The position numbers were made by a program, and so were the translations under genes. A stretch of 64,000 nt of DNA. It comes from Polynucleobacter sp. AP-Elch-400A-B2. GTDB lineage: Bacteria > Pseudomonadota > Gammaproteobacteria > Burkholderiales > Burkholderiaceae. The notes beneath the pieces are model-generated. The model saw only the letters and a program-made list of their open reading frames with translations. It searched no databases and was not told the DNA's origin. The DNA is taken from the NCBI RefSeq assembly GCF_018688355.1, contig NZ_CP061317.1:1124091-1188090 (forward strand), written 5' to 3'. Each line of letters opens with the position of its first letter. Positions within the stretch are counted from its first letter, which is position 1. Of this stretch, positions 63,080 to 64,000 are shown in pieces.

Positions 63080-64000
63080 TTACTGCGCTTTTTTATCAGT
63101 ATGAATATAGCCTACCAAGCAGAAAGTAAGCAAGCCACATAAAGCCGCTCCATAACCAACCAGGTTATAGTGCTCCATTTTTCCATCTGCACCAATAGTC
63201 ACCACCATGCCAGCAAGTACTGAGGCAAGTCCCGATGCTAACATTTGCACTGAGCCCACCAAGCTCATAAAGGTACCCCGAATTTTCGCCTCTACCATTT
63301 GGCTAGCAATTGCCATCGCCGGAATCATGCGCCCGGATATCAAGATGAAAAATGCCGTTGAATTTATCAAGGCTACCCATAGCGGCACGGGCATCAGATT
63401 GGTAGTGACTAGCAAAGGAATGAGGCTGGCGATAGCCAATATTTTAAAAATTTTCACCTTGCCATAGCGATCAGCCATTTGCCCAATCACTCGAGAACTC
63501 ATCAAAGTCGCAATCCCGCCACAAAGATAGATCAATGGAATATAGCCGTTATCAATCCCCACATTGGAGGTGAGATAGAGCGCAATATACGGAATAACCG
63601 AAAATCCAGTCAACATAATCAGCGCCATAAAAAAGAATACGCGTAGATGCTGGTGTGCGCTAAACACATTCCAAATTTGACTTAAGCGACTACCTTCATG
63701 AGCCTGATCTAAATGACCGATGATTCTAGGAATATTGCGATAAGCCAAATACAAAATGAGACTGGATATCAGAGCAATAAAAAAGAATGGCGCACGCCAA
63801 CCTAAGTATGGAATGTGGTTAGCCAACAATAGACTGAGAGGAACTCCCGCTACAGTCGACACCGAGAAAGCAGACATCACCGTACCCAAAGCTTTGCCTC
63901 TGCGCTCAAACGGTATAGAATCCGCAACGATGGTTTGAACTAATGAACCCAAGATGCCGCCAAAGGCCCCTGCAAATGCCCGAGCAATAAAAAGAGAATG
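63080..64000 (-). CDS. MFS transporter, cut by window edge
   Basis: 306 codons are present and the frame stays open through base 64000, where it reads HSLFIARAFAGAFGG; the first membrane helices lie outside the window. The visible part has about ten helices. SIPFERRGKALGTVMSAFSV is the usual MFS signature after helix 4-5, and RMIPAMAIASQM lies in the second half. It resembles sugar/drug efflux MFS members. As the first visible gene of the cluster, it may move the compound handled by the hydrolase, aldolase and tautomerase. Confidence 0.9.
   Translation of the reverse strand, partial: HSLFIARAFAGAFGGILGSLVQTIVADSIPFERRGKALGTVMSAFSVSTVAGVPLSLLLANHIPYLGWRAPFFFIALISSLILYLAYRNIPRIIGHLDQAHEGSRLSQIWNVFSAHQHLRVFFFMALIMLTGFSVIPYIALYLTSNVGIDNGYIPLIYLCGGIATLMSSRVIGQMADRYGKVKIFKILAIASLIPLLVTTNLMPVPLWVALINSTAFFILISGRMIPAMAIASQMVEAKIRGTFMSLVGSVQMLASGLASVLAGMVVTIGADGKMEHYNLVGYGAALCGLLTFCLVGYIHTDKKAQ

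Noticed and set aside
1..64000. Mobile elements, CRISPR arrays, toxin-antitoxin or defence genes
   Set aside because: No transposase, integrase, terminal inverted repeats, direct-repeat arrays or defence-family motifs were seen on either strand.

Overview
The window looks like a chromosomal core segment of a betaproteobacterium of the Burkholderiaceae, most likely Polynucleobacter or a close relative. This rests on moderate GC content, compact gene spacing, and group-typical arrangements: leuC-lipoprotein-leuD-leuB downstream of sdhCDAB-sdhE-gltA, a GntR regulator divergent from mdh, a DUF2863 gene, and adjacent aat and bpt. The genus is inferred from gene content; I could run no database search. 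I see no insertion sequence, prophage, CRISPR array, integrase, rRNA operon or recognisable defence system. No stretch longer than about 225 bases lacks a gene or RNA.

Layout. 1-8.8 kb (minus strand): leucine biosynthesis (leuB partial, leuD, leuC with a small lipoprotein between leuC and leuD), then citrate synthase, sdhE and succinate dehydrogenase, headed by a GntR/UTRA regulator. The regulator is divergent from mdh (9 kb), and the gap carries a promoter overlapped by a perfect palindrome. 10-12.4 kb: DUF2863 protein and YaaA. 12.5-24.3 kb (plus strand): a long housekeeping run with an aminotransferase, GST, 3-hydroxybutyryl-CoA dehydrogenase, RarA, a DsbA-like isomerase, a periplasmic PPIase, fused PabB-PabC, a Nudix enzyme, the two N-degron aminoacyltransferases Aat and Bpt, PyrD and an IclR regulator. 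24.3-33 kb: a penicillin-binding endopeptidase, an EamA transporter, a phasin, and the pyruvate dehydrogenase operon aceE-aceF-lpd. 33-39.5 kb (plus strand): a PAS histidine kinase with a FixJ-type regulator, folD and prlC. 39.5-49 kb (minus strand): xth, ntrC, ntrB and glnA (nitrogen control), a CinA-type domain protein, an EI24 protein, a fatty-acid hydroxylase family protein, a polysaccharide deacetylase and a YVTN beta-propeller protein. 49-60.5 kb: hrpA divergent from argA, yggX, a probable standalone small RNA, rpiA/tal, a thioredoxin, rlmB and rnr. 60.7-64 kb: tRNA-Leu(CAG), then a minus-strand cluster of MFS transporter (cut by the window edge), dienelactone hydrolase, unknown protein, class II aldolase and 4-OT tautomerase.

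How the genes work together. AceEF-Lpd, GltA, Sdh and Mdh supply and run much of the oxidative TCA cycle, with two likely control points visible (GntR palindrome; inverted repeat upstream of aceE). GlnA, NtrB and NtrC form a self-contained nitrogen circuit: two NtrC-type sites 52 bp apart and a -24/-12 type promoter lie upstream of glnA. The 60.9-64 kb cluster looks like a small catabolic operon of unknown substrate.

Most of the window is ordinary core genome. The signals most worth a second look are the structured RNA gene at 54967-55133, the GAFPGA variant in NtrC, the probably leaderless argA mRNA, the start-codon hairpin of the YVTN gene, the RNase R without its usual N-terminal winged helix, and the unknown protein in the catabolic cluster. 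I did not find a convincing previously undescribed multi-gene system.
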